From positions 5,032,868 to 5,096,867 of the forward strand of contig NZ_KB913037.1 in the NCBI RefSeq assembly GCF_000384295.1: a stretch of DNA of 64,000 nt, read 5' to 3'. Below are positions 34,655 through 42,477 of the stretch, piece after piece (positions within the stretch are counted from its first letter, which is position 1; each line of letters opens with the position of its first letter). The stretch comes from Amycolatopsis balhimycina FH 1894. GTDB lineage: Bacteria; Actinomycetota; Actinomycetes; Mycobacteriales; Pseudonocardiaceae. The notes under the pieces are model-generated. The model was not told where the DNA came from. It made no database searches and saw nothing but the letters and a program-made list of their open reading frames with translations. The translations under genes and the position numbers were made by a program.

Positions 34655-34990
34655 TCAGCTCGCGTGCGGGACACCGGTCCGTTCGTCGAGCAGGGCCCGG
34701 AGGTGGTCGATCGTCGCGCGGACGTCGTTCTCCCACTGCCGGGCGCCTTCGTCACCGGCGCGAGCCGCGTCGAGCTGAGCGAGCACCCAGGCCCGGATCA
34801 AGGCGGTGGGCTGAACGCCGCGTTCGGTGGCGAGCCGCCGCAGTTCTTCGATGCGATCGACCGGGATCCGGACGCTGTAGACCGCGGTCGGGCTCTTCGA
34901 CGGCTCGCGGTGCGGCGTCCAGTCGACTTCGGCGTCCGGATCGGCCCCGGCGGCCTCGGCAATGCGGTCGCGAAGTTCCTTGTCCGTCAT
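34655..34990 (-). CDS. Ribbon-helix-helix antitoxin (BrnA/CopG-like)
   Basis: A 111-aa protein whose middle part AVYSVRIPVDRIEELRRLATERG followed by QPTALIRAWVLAQL is a CopG-type ribbon-helix-helix DNA-binding domain (about residues 36-72). Flanking acidic and helical arms should contact a toxin. It follows a short RelE-fold toxin-like gene directly, the order of BrnT-BrnA systems, and should repress the operon at the palindrome 35207-35225. ATG 34990 overlaps the toxin stop by one base; GGAGGT lies upstream. Confidence 0.75.
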   Translation of the reverse strand: MTDKELRDRIAEAAGADPDAEVDWTPHREPSKSPTAVYSVRIPVDRIEELRRLATERGVQPTALIRAWVLAQLDAARAGDEGARQWENDVRATIDHLRALLDERTGVPHAS

Positions 34991-35202
34991 CACGGCACCT
35001 CCCACAGTCCTCGGTACACCTGCCGCACTCGCTTGTCGGCCGGCCAAGCCGTGGCCACGAGCCACGCTCCCTCCGGCGGGTGCCGGTCCGGCAGCAGGAC
35101 CACCACCAGCAATCGGCCCATTCCGGGCGAGTGACCGACCAGCCGGATCGACTCGCCGGTCCGCGAAGAGGGATCCCGTCGTAGAGTTCGCCTTCCACTC
35201 AA
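34990..35202 (-). CDS. Short BrnT/RelE-like toxin, N-terminus uncertain
   Basis: The C-terminal half reads like a BrnT-type ribonuclease toxin: ESIRLVGHSPGMGRLLVVVL, then AWLVATAWPADKRVRQVYR, the beta strands and final basic helix of the fold. Toxins of this kind are about 90-100 aa, but here only about 70 residues fit downstream of the operator palindrome. TTG at 35202 is the first in-frame start after it. A GTG at 35198 in another frame also looks like a start but soon leaves the toxin frame. The gene may be truncated or frameshifted at its 5' end and so inactive. Confidence 0.5.
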   Translation of the reverse strand: MSGRRTLRRDPSSRTGESIRLVGHSPGMGRLLVVVLLPDRHPPEGAWLVATAWPADKRVRQVYRGLWEVP

Positions 35203-35206
35203 CCAA

Positions 35207-35225
35207 CGTATTACAGCGTAATACG
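35207..35225. promoter_or_regulatory. Operator palindrome of the toxin-antitoxin operon
   Basis: CGTATTAC-AGC-GTAATACG is a perfect 19-base palindrome immediately upstream of the toxin start. It contains the -10-like TAATAC on the minus strand. A ribbon-helix-helix antitoxin bound here would shut its own promoter. Confidence 0.65.
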
Positions 35226-35259
35226 AGTACCCGATCGGGGCAATACCGAGCATCGGCCG

Positions 35260-36297
35260 TCACAGCAGGAAGGTGCCACCCGCGGCTTCGGCGACGTCCG
35301 GTCCGAGCGCCGACGCCGGTGTGTGCGCGCCTGGCTTGCCCTCGCCGCGCGCCAGCCGGGCCGCGACCTCGGCCACGACCGCCGTCGTGAAGTCCATTCC
35401 CTCGCCGGCGCGGAGCCAGCCTTCGCGCGTCGTGCCGTCGGGCCAGGTCACGACGGCGTGGCCCCACGAGTGTGCGCGGGGTCGCGGGGCCGCCTTCGCC
35501 TGAACCCCGGCGAGCCGCCGGACCGCGAACCGGCGGAGGGCCGGGACGGACAGGACCTTGCCAAGCAGCGGCAGCACCGCCCGGACCGCGGCCGAGGTGG
35601 GTGCGAGACCGGACGTCAGCGTGACCGACGGCGCGCCGCTCACCCGCTGAGCCGCCACCAGCTCGCCCGAGGGCACGCTCGCCGACTTCGCCGTCTCGCC
35701 GTCCGGGAACGCGAGCGTCTGCGCGTTCGCGCCGAGCCGCGAAGGGACCAAGCGGCCGTCCCGGTACTCTCGGCCGCCGGTGGTCAGTGCGTCAACGATG
35801 CTGGCCGCCAGCGCGACTCCCAAAGTCCCCGCTTCGATGGCGACCGACGCCACCGCGTCGACGCGTACCGCGCTCGGCGTCGCGCGCCCGTCGCAGAGCT
35901 TCGCGACGACGGACTCGGTCGCCAGGACGCCGAAGCCGGCCCCGGTCACGAAGGTGCCGCCGCCGGCGAGGGCCTCTTCGTGCAGGTCCAGCAGCCGTGG
36001 GACGGCGACGAGGTCCGCGGCCAAGTCGACGTAGTGGCCGCCGGGCAGGCAGGCCCGCGCGATCGTCGCGGCCGTGGCGGCGTACTCGCCGATGGTGTTG
36101 ACCACGACCGACGGCCGCTGCTGCCGGATCTCCGCCGCGATGGCCTCGACGCCGTCGGCGACGACGAACTTCGAACCGGTAGCCGCCAGGCGTTCCCGGT
36201 TGCGCCCGACCAGTACGACCGGCAACCCCTTCGCCACCAGCCCGGCGGTGATGCCGCGGCCGGTGCGGCCCAAGGCTCCGAGTACCCAGATCTCCAT
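35260..36297 (-). CDS. Saccharopine dehydrogenase-like NAD(P)-binding protein
   Basis: A 345-aa protein with an N-terminal Rossmann fold (MEIWVLGALGRTGRGITAGL) and the family's VVNTIGEY and HYVDLAADL segments. It resembles the saccharopine-dehydrogenase/trans-acting enoyl reductase superfamily; the substrate is unknown. It is divergent from a TetR gene with a long inverted repeat between them, so the TetR probably represses it. AGGAGGTC stands before the ATG at 36297. Confidence 0.82.
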   Translation of the reverse strand: MEIWVLGALGRTGRGITAGLVAKGLPVVLVGRNRERLAATGSKFVVADGVEAIAAEIRQQRPSVVVNTIGEYAATAATIARACLPGGHYVDLAADLVAVPRLLDLHEEALAGGGTFVTGAGFGVLATESVVAKLCDGRATPSAVRVDAVASVAIEAGTLGVALAASIVDALTTGGREYRDGRLVPSRLGANAQTLAFPDGETAKSASVPSGELVAAQRVSGAPSVTLTSGLAPTSAAVRAVLPLLGKVLSVPALRRFAVRRLAGVQAKAAPRPRAHSWGHAVVTWPDGTTREGWLRAGEGMDFTTAVVAEVAARLARGEGKPGAHTPASALGPDVAEAAGGTFLL

Positions 36298-36310
36298 GTC
36301 GACCTCCTAG

Positions 36311-36366
36311 TGATGTCTCAGTGTGTCGTCACTGACGCTAGCATGTGATGGCACACTGAGTCATCA
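36311..36366. promoter_or_regulatory. Long inverted repeat in the divergent TetR promoter
   Basis: The 15-base arms 36311-36325 (TGATGTCTCAGTGTG) and 36352-36366 match as an inverted repeat in 14 of 15 positions, separated by 26 bases. Between them lies a small perfect palindrome CGTCA-C-TGACG (36328-36338). The arms lie over both divergent promoters and are likely the TetR operators. TAGGCT at 36369-36374, five bases before the TetR GTG, is a possible -10. Confidence 0.65.
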
Positions 36367-36379
36367 GTTAGGCTGAGCC

Positions 36380-36940
36380 GTGGCCAGATGGGATCCCGGG
36401 ACCGCGGACCGGCTGCGGAAAGCCGCGCTGGAGCTGTACGCCGAGCACGGCTACGACGCCGTCACGATCACGCAGATCGCCGAGCGCGCCGGGATCACGC
36501 GCCGCTCGTACTTCCGTTACTTCCCCGACAAGCGCGAAGTCCTCTTCGCCGGCGCGGAGCAGCTACCGCCCGCGGTCGCCGAAGCCGTCCTCGCCGCCGA
36601 AGAAGGTGAGTCGCCCTTGCGCACGGTCCTCGCCGCGCTGGCCGACGTCGGTACGCGGATCACGCAGGTCGTCGACCCGTCGCCCGAGCGCCGGGCGATC
36701 ATCGCGGCCACGCCCGAGCTTCGCGAACGCGAGCGAAGCAAAGCGGCCGCGATCACCACCGCGATCCGGGAGGCGCTCGAACAGCGGGGAACACGTCCCG
36801 AGCTGGCGAAACCGGCGGCGCAGGTCGCGACGATCGTCTTCGGCGACGCGTTCGACCGGTGGATCGACGCGGCCGGGAAGCGGGACTTCCCGGCGTGCCT
36901 GGAGACGGCCGCCGCGACCTTGCGCGAAGCCTGTCGCTAG
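36380..36940 (+). CDS. TetR/AcrR-family repressor
   Basis: A 186-aa TetR regulator. The HTH domain spans about residues 8-55 (RLRKAALELYAEHGYDAVTI, ITRRSYFRYFPDKREVLFAG). The C-terminal helices bind an unknown ligand. It is divergent from the saccharopine-dehydrogenase-like gene and probably controls it and itself. GTG 36380 is the start; no Shine-Dalgarno is visible, so translation may be leaderless. Its stop overlaps the stop of the convergent peptidase gene. Confidence 0.9.
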   Translation: MARWDPGTADRLRKAALELYAEHGYDAVTITQIAERAGITRRSYFRYFPDKREVLFAGAEQLPPAVAEAVLAAEEGESPLRTVLAALADVGTRITQVVDPSPERRAIIAATPELRERERSKAAAITTAIREALEQRGTRPELAKPAAQVATIVFGDAFDRWIDAAGKRDFPACLETAAATLREACR

Positions 36941-38355
36941 CCGCGGGCGTGGGCGTCCAGGATGTGCGCGACGGCCTCGGTGACCTGCTGCGCGTAGTCC
37001 AGGTGCAGCCACTCGTCCGGCACGTGGATGTTCGAGTCGGCCCCGCACGCGCCGGTGACCAGGAACTGCGCGGCCGGGTACTTCCGCGAGAGCAGGCCCA
37101 TGAACGGGATCGACCCGCCCATGCCGGTCGCGCGGTGGGGGCGGCCGAAGACCTCGTCGCTGACCGTGCGCAGGGCCGTCGTCAGCCACGGCGCCTCGGT
37201 CGGCGCGTTCCAGCCGTTCTCCGCCTGGGGCGAGCCGATCGTCACCTTCGCGCCGTACGGGACGTCGGTGGTCAGGACGCGCTTCACGGCTTCGAGCGCC
37301 TTCTCGGCGTCGGCCGTCGGCGGGAGACGGAAGCTCAGCGTCAACGTCGTGCTCTCGCGCAGGACGTTGCCGGCGTCGGCGGGCTTCGGGAAGCCGTCGG
37401 CGCCGATCACCGACAGCGTCGGGCGCCACGCGTTGTTGAGCATCAGCTCCAGCGCGTCCTCGGTGATCACGCGCCCGCCTTCGACCAGCGGGAACGCCTT
37501 CGACATCGCCTCCGGGAAGTCCTGCGAGACGGCCTTGAGCTCCGCGAGCCGGTCCGCCGGGACGTCGGCCTTGAGCTCGGCCGGCAGCAATTCCCCGGTC
37601 GCGCTGTCCTCGAGGCGTTCGATCAGGTGCCGCAGGATCCGGAACGAGCTCGCGACGGCGCCGGACGCGACGCCGGAGTGCTGCGCCGAGGCGAGCAGCT
37701 GCACCGTGACGTCGAGGTGCAGCATCCCGCGCAGGCTCGTGACCAGCCACAACCGCTCGTAGTCGCTGCCGCCGGCGTCGAGGCAGACCACCAGCGAGAC
37801 CTCGCCGATGCGGTCGGCCAGGTGCTCGACGTAGGCGGGCAGGTCGGGGCTGCCGGACTCCTCGCCGGTCTCCAGCAGCACGACGATGCGGGCGTGCTCA
37901 CCGCCGGCCGCGTGCACGGCCTCGATCGCCGTCGTCGCCGCGTAGCCGGAGTAGCCGTCGTCGACGGACCCGCGGCCGTACAGCCGGCCGTCGCGGAGCA
38001 CCGGGGTCCACGGGCCGAGGCCTTCGGACCAGCCGCCGACCGGCGGCTGCTTGTCGAGGTGGCCGTACATCAGGACGGTGCCCTTGTCCGCCGCGCCCGG
38101 GGTCGCCGGGACGTCGACGAGCAACAGGGGGGTCCGGTCTTCGAGCTGCACGACCTCCAGCGTCGCGCCGGGCAGGTCACGCCCGGCGATCCACTCGCGG
38201 ACGTGGTCGACGGCGGCGGCGAGGTGGCCACTCTGCGCCCAGCCGGCGTCGAAAGCCGGGGACAAAGCGGGGATGGCCACCAGCCCGGACAGGCTCGGGG
38301 TGACGTCGTTGATCCAGGCGGACACGACGGATTCACGGACGGATTTCTGCTCCAC
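36937..38355 (-). CDS. M20-family metallopeptidase (dipeptidase/carboxypeptidase)
   Basis: A 472-aa zinc peptidase of clan MH. Metal-ligand and catalytic motifs are seen: MYGHLDKQP, GRGSVDDGYSGYA, ETGEESGSPDL, and a late conserved GGSIPFMGLL. A dimerisation domain is inserted in the middle, as usual in M20. It cleaves dipeptides or acyl-amino acids in the cytosol. The start is taken as GTG at 38355 because the sequence upstream does not look like coding; no strong Shine-Dalgarno is present, so this start is not certain. Confidence 0.88.
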   Translation of the reverse strand: MEQKSVRESVVSAWINDVTPSLSGLVAIPALSPAFDAGWAQSGHLAAAVDHVREWIAGRDLPGATLEVVQLEDRTPLLLVDVPATPGAADKGTVLMYGHLDKQPPVGGWSEGLGPWTPVLRDGRLYGRGSVDDGYSGYAATTAIEAVHAAGGEHARIVVLLETGEESGSPDLPAYVEHLADRIGEVSLVVCLDAGGSDYERLWLVTSLRGMLHLDVTVQLLASAQHSGVASGAVASSFRILRHLIERLEDSATGELLPAELKADVPADRLAELKAVSQDFPEAMSKAFPLVEGGRVITEDALELMLNNAWRPTLSVIGADGFPKPADAGNVLRESTTLTLSFRLPPTADAEKALEAVKRVLTTDVPYGAKVTIGSPQAENGWNAPTEAPWLTTALRTVSDEVFGRPHRATGMGGSIPFMGLLSRKYPAAQFLVTGACGADSNIHVPDEWLHLDYAQQVTEAVAHILDAHARG

Positions 38356-38725
38356 GTGGCCATCGTGCCACGCACGCCCCTGCGTGCGGCACGTCACAAT
38401 GGCACCCCCGGATCGGATGACCGGGCGTCCGCACGTTCGGGTGCCCGTGCGACCACGCCTGGTGAGCACGCGGTCCGGCACCCTACTCTCGTAGGTCCGA
38501 TGCTAGGGCTTCCTAACGTTTTCCCTGTTCAGGGCCCCTTTCTCAGCAACAAATCAGCATCCGTCACTCACCAAAACGGGGACCTTCGTGCCAGGATGTC
38601 GGCGAGAACCGTCAACGCCGACGGTGACCGAGCGCTTCGGACCCGATGCGCTGGTCCCCGCCGGTGCAGTCGCTGTGGTCGCCACAAGCGGCCGCCAGAG
38701 GCACCGACACCAAGGAGTACAGCGC

Positions 38726-39931
38726 ATGCCGTCCGAACAGTGGACGCACCCGGAGCCTGGAGACGGCCCGGCCGCGGTCGCGGCCCAGCCCTCCCCCGAA
38801 CAGGTGATCGCCGGTTTGCGAGCAACCAGCGAAGGTGGCGCTGAGCTGACTCAGCTGCTCACCCCCGAAGGCGAACGGGTGCCCTCGCCCCAGTTCGACA
38901 AGTACGTCGAGGACGTCGACGCCGAAGCGCTGCGCGGCCTTTACCGCGACATGGTGCTCGTGCGACGGGCCGACCGCGAAGCGAACGCCATGCAGCGCCA
39001 GGGCCAGCTCGGCATCTGGGTCCCGCTGCTCGGCCAGGAGGCCGCGCAGGTCGGCTCCGGCCGCGCGCTGAAGCCGAACGACATGGCGTTCCCCAGCTAC
39101 CGCGAGCACGGCGTCGCGTACGCGCGCGGGGTCGACATGAAGGACCTGCTGGGCATCTTCCGGTGCACCGACCACAGCGGCTGGGATTACAAAGCCCACG
39201 GCTTCCACCCGTACTGCATCGTGATCGGCAACCAGGTGCTCAACGCCGCCGGCTACGCGATGGGGCAGAAGTTCGAAGGCAAGGTCGGTGACGACGACGG
39301 CGAAGCCACGATCTGCTACTTCGGCGACGGCGCCACTTCGCAGGGTGACGTCCACGAAGGATTCGTCTGGGCCGCCGTCTACGACGCGCCGCTCGTCTTC
39401 TTCTGCCAGAACAACCAGTGGGCCATCTCGGAGCCGACCGAGCGCCAGTCGCGCCTGCCGCTCTACCAGCGCGCCCGCGGCTACGGCTTCCCCGGCATCC
39501 GCGTCGACGGCAACGACGTCCTCGCCTGCCTGGCGGTTTCGCGCTGGGCGCTCGACGAGTGCCGCCACGGCAACGGCCCGGTGCTGATCGAGGCGTTCAC
39601 CTACCGGATGGACGCGCACACGACGACCGACGACCCGTCCCGCTACCGGCTCTCCGACGAGCTGGAAGAGTGGAAGCTCAAGGACCCGATCGAGCGCGTC
39701 CGCGCGTTCCTGGCCCGCGGCGGCTACGCCGACCAGGCGTTCTTCGACAGCGTCCAGGCCGACGCCGACGCGTTCGCCGCCGACCTGCGCGAGTACACGT
39801 TCAACATGCCGGAACCGCCGCCGGAGAGGATCTTCAGCAACGTCTACGCCGAGGGCAACCCGGTGCTGGACGCGCAGCGCGAAGAGTTCCTGTCCTACCT
39901 CGACGGCTTCGTATCGGCGGGTGAGCACTGA
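38726..39931 (+). CDS. bkdA: Branched-chain 2-oxoacid dehydrogenase E1 alpha subunit
   Basis: A 401-aa thiamine-diphosphate enzyme subunit that decarboxylates branched-chain 2-oxoacids (or pyruvate). The ThDP motif is GDGATSQGDVHEGFVWAA ending near NNQWAIS, and the phospho-loop region is FTYRMDAHTTTDDPSRYR. It is the first gene of an E1alpha-E1beta-E2 operon like mycobacterial bkdABC, which supplies branched starter acyl-CoA and links to fatty acid synthesis. ATG 38726 is preceded by AAGGAG; the upstream 370 bases carry the promoter. The E3 gene is elsewhere. Confidence 0.93.
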   Translation: MPSEQWTHPEPGDGPAAVAAQPSPEQVIAGLRATSEGGAELTQLLTPEGERVPSPQFDKYVEDVDAEALRGLYRDMVLVRRADREANAMQRQGQLGIWVPLLGQEAAQVGSGRALKPNDMAFPSYREHGVAYARGVDMKDLLGIFRCTDHSGWDYKAHGFHPYCIVIGNQVLNAAGYAMGQKFEGKVGDDDGEATICYFGDGATSQGDVHEGFVWAAVYDAPLVFFCQNNQWAISEPTERQSRLPLYQRARGYGFPGIRVDGNDVLACLAVSRWALDECRHGNGPVLIEAFTYRMDAHTTTDDPSRYRLSDELEEWKLKDPIERVRAFLARGGYADQAFFDSVQADADAFAADLREYTFNMPEPPPERIFSNVYAEGNPVLDAQREEFLSYLDGFVSAGEH

Positions 39932-40923
39932 TGAGCGACATCCAGAAACTCACCATCGGCAAGGCGCTCAACCTCGGCCTGCGCCGCGCGATGGAAGAAG
40001 ACCCCAAGGTCCTGATCATGGGCGAGGACGTCGGCAAGCTCGGCGGCGTCTTCCGGATCACCGACGGCCTGCAGAAGGACTTCGGCGAGCAGCGCGTGCT
40101 GGACACGCCGCTCGCCGAGTCGGGCATCATCGGCACCGCGGTCGGCCTGGCCGTGCGCGGCTTCCGGCCGGTGTGCGAGATCCAGTTCGAGGGCTTCATC
40201 TTCCCCGGCTTCGACCAGATCTCCTCGCAGCTGGCGAAGCTGCACTACCGGACGCAGGGCAAGATCAAGATGCCCGTCGTGATCCGGGTGCCGTTCGGCG
40301 GCGGGATCGGCGCGGTCGAGCACCACTCGGAGTCGCCGGAGTCGCTGTTCGCGCACATCCCGGGGCTCAAGGTCGTGTCCATTTCGAACGCCGTCGACGC
40401 CTACTGGGGCATCCAGCAGGCGATCAAGTCGGACGACCCGATCCTGTTCTTCGAACCGAAGCGGCTGTACCACTCGGGCGCGCTGCGCGCGGAGATCGAC
40501 ACGGACGGCACGCCGTCGAAGATCTTCTCCTCGCAGATCGTGCGCGAAGGCACGACGGCGACGGTCGTCGCGTACGGCCCGTCGGTGAAGGTCGCCGTCG
40601 ACGCGGCCGCCGCGGCCGAGGACGAAGGCAAATCCCTCGAGGTCATCGACCTGCGCACACTCTCGCCGCTGGACCTGGGTCCGGTGTTCGAGTCGGTGCG
40701 CAAGACCGGCCGGCTGATCGCGCTGTCGGAGGCGCCGTCGGAGTCGTCGCTGACGTCGGAGATCGCCGCGCGCGTCCAGCAGGAGTGCTTCTACTCGCTG
40801 GAAGCGCCCGTCCTCCGGGTGACCGGGTTCGACACGCCGTACCCGCCGGCCAAGCTCGAGGAGCACTACCTCCCCGACCTCGACCGGGTGCTGCACGCCG
40901 TCGACCGCTCGCTCGCCTGGTAA
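39931..40923 (+). CDS. bkdB: Branched-chain 2-oxoacid dehydrogenase E1 beta subunit
   Basis: A 330-aa transketolase-type partner of E1 alpha. Typical stretches are IMGEDVGKLGGVFRITDGL, VLDTPLAESGIIGTAVGLA and the C-terminal RVTGFDTPYPPAKLEEHYLP. It completes the ThDP site in an alpha2beta2 heterotetramer. The ATG uses the last base of the preceding TGA (TGATG), so the two subunits are translationally coupled. The E2 gene follows after 16 bases. Confidence 0.95.
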   Translation: MSDIQKLTIGKALNLGLRRAMEEDPKVLIMGEDVGKLGGVFRITDGLQKDFGEQRVLDTPLAESGIIGTAVGLAVRGFRPVCEIQFEGFIFPGFDQISSQLAKLHYRTQGKIKMPVVIRVPFGGGIGAVEHHSESPESLFAHIPGLKVVSISNAVDAYWGIQQAIKSDDPILFFEPKRLYHSGALRAEIDTDGTPSKIFSSQIVREGTTATVVAYGPSVKVAVDAAAAAEDEGKSLEVIDLRTLSPLDLGPVFESVRKTGRLIALSEAPSESSLTSEIAARVQQECFYSLEAPVLRVTGFDTPYPPAKLEEHYLPDLDRVLHAVDRSLAW

Positions 40924-40939
40924 GGGGGATCTCCGCGCA

Positions 40940-42241
40940 ATGCCTACGTACAAACAGTTCCCCCTGGCCGACACGGCCGAGGGGCTGACCGAAGCCGACA
41001 TCCTGAACTGGCACGTGAAGCCGGGCGACACCGTGACGGTCAACCAGATCGTGGTCGAGATCGAGACCGCGAAGGCCGCCGTCGAGCTGCCGATCCCGTG
41101 GGCCGGGATAGTCACCGAGCTGCACGTCGAGCCGGGCCAGACGGTGGAGGTCGGCACGCCGATCCTCACCATCGACGTCGACCCGGGTGGCGCCACGGCG
41201 CCTGCACCGGCCGCGGCTGCTCCTGCTGCTGCGCCTGTCGAAGAAGAAGAGATGAAGCCGCTGGTCGGCTACGGCTCCAAGGCCGTCGTCACGCATCGGC
41301 GCGCCCGCAAGGGTTCGGAACCCGCTCCGGTAGCCGCTGTCGCCGCTCCTCCGGCGCCTGCTCCGGTTGCTCCTCGCGGCGGGTACGTCCCGCTGGCGAA
41401 GCCACCGGTACGAAAGCTCGCGAAAGACCTCGGCGTCGACCTGCACGCGCTGACCGGCAGCGCCGAGGGTGGCGTCATCACCCGCGACGACGTCGAGCGT
41501 GCCGCCAACGGAACTCCGGTCGCGGCCATCGTGGCTGGTGGAGCACGCGAGCGACGCGTGCCGATCAAGGGCGTCCGGAAGATGACCGCGGCCGCGATGG
41601 TGCAGAGCGCGTTCACCGCTCCGCACGTCACGGAGTTCCTGACCATCGACGTCACGCCGATGATGGAGTTCCGCGAGAAGCTGAAGAAGTCGCGGGAGTT
41701 CGCCGGGGTCAAGGTCACGCCGCTGACGTTCGCCGCGAAGGCCGTGTGCCTGGCGGCGAAGCGCACCCCGGACGTCAACGCGGTCTGGGACGAGCAGACG
41801 CAGGAGATCGTCTACAAGGACTACGTGCACCTCGGCATCGCGGCGGCGACACCGCGCGGCCTGATCGTGCCCAAGGTCCGCGACGCCGACTCGATGTCGC
41901 TCAAGGAGCTGGCGCAGGCGCTGACGGCCCTGACCGACACGGCCCGCGAGGGCAAGACGTCGCCGGCGGACATGGCGAACGGCACGATCACGATCACCAA
42001 CGTGGGCGTGTTCGGCGTAGACACCGGAACGCCGATCATCAACCCGGGCGAGTCGGCGATCCTGTGCCTCGGCGCGATCAAGGACCAGCCGTGGGTCGTG
42101 GACGGCGAGATCAAGGTCCGCAAGGTGCTCCAGCTGTCGCTGAGCTTCGACCACCGCGTGGTCGACGGCCAGCAGGGCTCGGAGTTCCTGGCCGACGTCG
42201 GCGCCTTGCTGGCCGACCCGGCCATGGCCATGACGTACTGA
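40940..42241 (+). CDS. bkdC: Dihydrolipoamide acyltransferase (E2) of the branched-chain complex
   Basis: A 433-aa E2 core enzyme. One lipoyl domain (residues about 1-78) carries the lipoylated Lys in IETAKAAVELP. An Ala/Pro linker, a peripheral subunit-binding domain (PPVRKLAKDLGVDLHALTG) and the catalytic domain follow, the last with FDHRVVDGQQGSEF holding the active-site His and Asp. It moves the acyl group to CoA. It ends the bkd operon; a terminator follows ten bases downstream. Confidence 0.95.
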   Translation: MPTYKQFPLADTAEGLTEADILNWHVKPGDTVTVNQIVVEIETAKAAVELPIPWAGIVTELHVEPGQTVEVGTPILTIDVDPGGATAPAPAAAAPAAAPVEEEEMKPLVGYGSKAVVTHRRARKGSEPAPVAAVAAPPAPAPVAPRGGYVPLAKPPVRKLAKDLGVDLHALTGSAEGGVITRDDVERAANGTPVAAIVAGGARERRVPIKGVRKMTAAAMVQSAFTAPHVTEFLTIDVTPMMEFREKLKKSREFAGVKVTPLTFAAKAVCLAAKRTPDVNAVWDEQTQEIVYKDYVHLGIAAATPRGLIVPKVRDADSMSLKELAQALTALTDTAREGKTSPADMANGTITITNVGVFGVDTGTPIINPGESAILCLGAIKDQPWVVDGEIKVRKVLQLSLSFDHRVVDGQQGSEFLADVGALLADPAMAMTY

Positions 42242-42250
42242 CACACTGGC

Positions 42251-42294
42251 CAAAGGGCGCTTTCGGCATCTTCGGATAACGGAAGCGCCCTTTG
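42251..42294. terminator. Terminator of the bkd operon
   Basis: CAAAGGGCGCTT (42251-42262) pairs with AAGCGCCCTTTG (42283-42294) across a 20-base loop. Confidence 0.75.
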
Positions 42295-42477
42295 TCACGC
42301 TCCAGACTCTTTTGCGCTCGCATCTGAGCCACGAGTCGAGGTCCGAATGATAACGATGCGTTATACCCTGACCGTTCATGCAGCAATGCCGATAAGAGGT
42401 CACTCAACGTAACAAGGGCTTCCGCTCTCGCGACAGTTCCAAACAAAGTTGATAGTTCGCAGCGAGAGGTTGCCCCC

